A stretch of DNA of 6,934 nucleotides, from assembly GCA_963991145.1 (NCBI GenBank), contig CAXDOZ010000123.1, positions 1 to 6,934 on the forward strand. The letters run 5' to 3'. Source of the DNA: CAXDOZ01 sp963991145. Its GTDB lineage: Bacteria; Bacteroidota; Bacteroidia; Chitinophagales; JABDMM01. How positions within the stretch are numbered: the stretch's first letter is position 1; each line of letters opens with the position of its first letter. A program made the position numbers and the translations under genes. Positions 5,058-6,934 of the stretch are shown here, piece by piece. The notes under the pieces are model-generated. The model made no database searches, was not told where the DNA came from, and worked only from the letters and a program-made list of their open reading frames with translations.

Positions 5058-5658
5058 CTAGCTCATTAAAAGCTTCTTCAACCATGAAGTTGCCCGGGTT
5101 ACCAAGATTGGCAATATCGAATTGAGTTTGAGCACCTTCTTTATCACCTTGCTTTAAGTAGACCCATCCAAGAAGAATTGATGCATCGTAATCAAACGGA
5201 TACAGGTCAACAACAACTTCAAGGAACTTCTGAGCTTTTGCATAATCCTCTCTCAGGTAGTACATGTATCCCAACCAGTAATTAGCCTGACTGTGATTTG
5301 GATCGATCTCAAGAATCTTTAGGTAAGTGCCCATTACTTTATCCCAGTCTTCCATATTGGAAGCAGGATAAGTAAGTCCCATCAATGCCTCAACAGAGTT
5401 AGGTTCGATCTTAAGGGCTTTCTCATAAAACTCAATCGACTTAGGATAGTTTCTGGCCATATGGTATAGGTATCCTGTGCGAACCATGCATGGATAACTG
5501 CTTTCCTGACAGTTATTTTCTAAAACTTTAGCGCCAGCTAAATACTCACTGTTGTTTTCATGAGTATAGCTAGTCTTGAATGCCTGGGCCAATTTTGGAT
5601 CCGACTGTCCAAATGAAATGATAGGGCAAATTAGAAGTAATACGATTAGATGTTTCAT
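5047..5658 (-). CDS. Secreted tetratricopeptide-repeat protein
   Basis: A 203-residue exported protein. The N-terminus MKHLIVLLLICPIISFGQS is a Sec signal peptide, with cleavage expected near the FGQ typical of Bacteroidota. The single Cys at 11 is within the hydrophobic core and not in a proper lipobox, so a periplasmic protein is favoured over a lipoprotein. Four TPR-like helical pairs follow at about 54-87, 88-121, 122-155 and 156-189, with clear repeats such as YPKSIEFYEKALKIEPN and YAKAQKFLEVVVDLYP. Cys50 and Cys57 flank a short loop and could form a disulphide in the periplasm. TPRs bind protein partners. The gene starts 13 bp after the stop of the TPR/beta-barrel gene, so the barrel protein or its complex is the likely partner (inference). 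It ends 3 bp from the convergent DUF2805 gene. Confidence 0.87.
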   Translation of the reverse strand: MKHLIVLLLICPIISFGQSDPKLAQAFKTSYTHENNSEYLAGAKVLENNCQESSYPCMVRTGYLYHMARNYPKSIEFYEKALKIEPNSVEALMGLTYPASNMEDWDKVMGTYLKILEIDPNHSQANYWLGYMYYLREDYAKAQKFLEVVVDLYPFDYDASILLGWVYLKQGDKEGAQTQFDIANLGNPGNFMVEEAFNELEKL

Positions 5659-5671
5659 TGCTTCAAATGTC

Positions 5672-6934
5672 TTAGTTTTTAATCAATCGGTTTATATCAA
5701 TTTGTACACCAAAAAAGAGATTGTAGTACGGTATGTTTTGAAATGCCTGCTCATCTTCCGGATCAGGTCTTTGTCTCTGTTCATATTGAGTCATAGCATA
5801 AAGCCATACTGATTTACTTACTCTGCCTCTCCACATCAATCCAATTTTTTGGATAACCTTTTCCTGTGAGTTATTTAGGATCAAACCTTTTTGCTCAATG
5901 GAGATTGGTGATTGGTTCCAGAAGTGCTGATAAGTAAGCCAATGAAGCTTACCTAAGCGCACACTTAGGAATGGGTTTATTTGACCATAGGTGCTACCGT
6001 CGCTAATGGTTACTCCTCCTTCAAATCCCAATGTTAATCTGTCCTGCCAAAATGGGAAGACATAGCTGAACTCACCAACAATAAAGCCAAAACTTGATTT
6101 CGAACTATCATTTCTGGTATTCAGCGTAAATGAAGTATCTCGGTTGATAGTGATATTCTGATCCGGTGGGATGAAGGCATTTATCGTAGTTGAAATGGAA
6201 ATGTTTGAATTAATAAACTCCCTGTTTTGATAGAATCCTGCAATTCCAAATACACCAACCATTAGTCGGTTCATTTGCTTTTGAAAGCCAAGTCCAGGAT
6301 AGAATCCTTTTTCAGATAGAAAGCCAATATTCTCACCTGAGAAAACAGTGGTTATGGTATCAATTCCAGGCAATGGAGGGTTTGGAGGAGGAGGGGTAGG
6401 ACCGATAATAATGGTATCGTCAATACGGACAGGCAAAGGATCATTTATATCACTTCTAAACTTCAGGAAAGAAAATGTTGGTTGAATAGACCAGCCCTTT
6501 CCCAGGTAAAGATCTCCTCTTCCAAAGTATTGGTGTTGGTTGAATGGACCTGGTGGGTAGTCCTGATAGAAGTATGAGTAATTCTGATAGTAATCGAAGT
6601 TGGTACCAAAGCGATGGCTCATTCCAATGGATCCCAGGTAAATATTTCCTACCCCCTCGATCTCTGTCTGGATCTTAGTGATGAAATCAGTGTGGACTGA
6701 CTGAATCACCATCACTTTGTTAATTGGCTGCTCTTCCTTCATGTCCTCGGGGAAAGTCTTCCAGACTTCTGCGGCCATGCTGTTTTCACCTATCTCGAGA
6801 TAAGACCAGAATAGGTATTGCTTTGCTGTCTTTGAAAAGTCGTTCTTTGCCAGAACCTTCTTCATGAATTTGATCGCCGTGTAGTACTCTGCTGTCGCAT
6901 AAGCTGCGATCCCCATCCGCTCGTAGAGCGCAGG
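5672..6934 (-). CDS. TPR plus outer-membrane beta-barrel protein, 5'-truncated by the window
   Basis: 420 codons are visible and the frame stays open to the window edge. The six codons before the first internal ATG (6914-6916) read PALYER and join smoothly into a TPR helix (LYERMGIAAYATAEYYTAIKFMKKVL), so the gene almost certainly starts outside the window. Numbered from that Met, the TPR-like helices end near residue 60. From about 90 onward the protein alternates hydrophobic and polar residues with many Tyr/Phe/Trp and Gly, as in an outer-membrane barrel. It ends in the strand YYNLFFGVQIDINRLIKN. The layout recalls YaiO-type TPR-barrel proteins, but the barrel family is not certain. A proline-rich loop (GPTPPPPNPPLPG, 172-184) probably faces outward. 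It is the upstream partner of the secreted TPR gene (13-bp spacing). Confidence 0.78.
   Translation of the reverse strand, partial: PALYERMGIAAYATAEYYTAIKFMKKVLAKNDFSKTAKQYLFWSYLEIGENSMAAEVWKTFPEDMKEEQPINKVMVIQSVHTDFITKIQTEIEGVGNIYLGSIGMSHRFGTNFDYYQNYSYFYQDYPPGPFNQHQYFGRGDLYLGKGWSIQPTFSFLKFRSDINDPLPVRIDDTIIIGPTPPPPNPPLPGIDTITTVFSGENIGFLSEKGFYPGLGFQKQMNRLMVGVFGIAGFYQNREFINSNISISTTINAFIPPDQNITINRDTSFTLNTRNDSSKSSFGFIVGEFSYVFPFWQDRLTLGFEGGVTISDGSTYGQINPFLSVRLGKLHWLTYQHFWNQSPISIEQKGLILNNSQEKVIQKIGLMWRGRVSKSVWLYAMTQYEQRQRPDPEDEQAFQNIPYYNLFFGVQIDINRLIKN

Noticed and set aside
1031..5803. Exact 13-base repeat TCATAGCATAAAG at 1031-1043 and 5791-5803
   Set aside because: Both copies encode the tetrapeptide LYAM on the minus strand, one of them in the middle of the barrel gene. 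The flanks differ, so coincidence is likelier than a functional repeat.
5576..5812. Plus-strand 78-codon frame across the TPR/barrel junction
   Set aside because: It lies antisense to two well-supported genes and its protein shows no recognisable features.

Overview
The window reads as an ordinary chromosomal segment of a Bacteroidota (Flavobacteriia/Cytophagia-like) genome. Supporting signs are a moderately AT-rich composition, starts without Shine-Dalgarno sequences, Bacteroidota-type promoter boxes (TTTG ... TAnnTTTG), a signal peptide ending in FGQ, and gene families common in that phylum: an HTH_34 winged-helix regulator, a TIGR03643/DUF2805 protein, an M3 oligoendopeptidase and a TPR plus outer-membrane-barrel protein. 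I see no tRNA, rRNA, CRISPR array, insertion sequence or phage gene.

Layout. 1-162 (+): the last 53 codons of a FAD-linked oxidase with an Fe-S domain. 170-1034 (-): a two-gene unit with a six-helix membrane protein first and a small winged-helix regulator second, overlapping by 14 bp. 1035-1111: a short divergent control region holding a perfect 14-bp palindrome inside a plausible promoter. 1112-1492 (+): a four-helix membrane protein of unknown function. 1479-2660 (-): a FemAB/GNAT-like acyltransferase that appears to start at TTG and overlaps the previous gene tail to tail. 2736-4424 (+): a complete M3 zinc oligoendopeptidase with a TAACTTTG promoter box. 4425-4764: 340 bp without a gene but rich in hairpins and repeated purine/pyrimidine blocks. 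4765-5043 (+): a TIGR03643/DUF2805 protein. 5047-6934 (-): a two-gene envelope operon, a TPR/outer-membrane beta-barrel protein (5' end outside the window) followed by a secreted TPR protein.

How the genes may work together. The membrane protein and regulator probably form one transcript, and the palindrome in its promoter is a natural candidate for autoregulation. The two TPR proteins probably act together in the envelope. The other genes look like independent units. No clear new multi-gene system is visible. The points most worth a second look are the palindromic operator candidate, the structured 4425-4764 intergenic region, and the hairpin cluster at the tail-to-tail junction near 5043.
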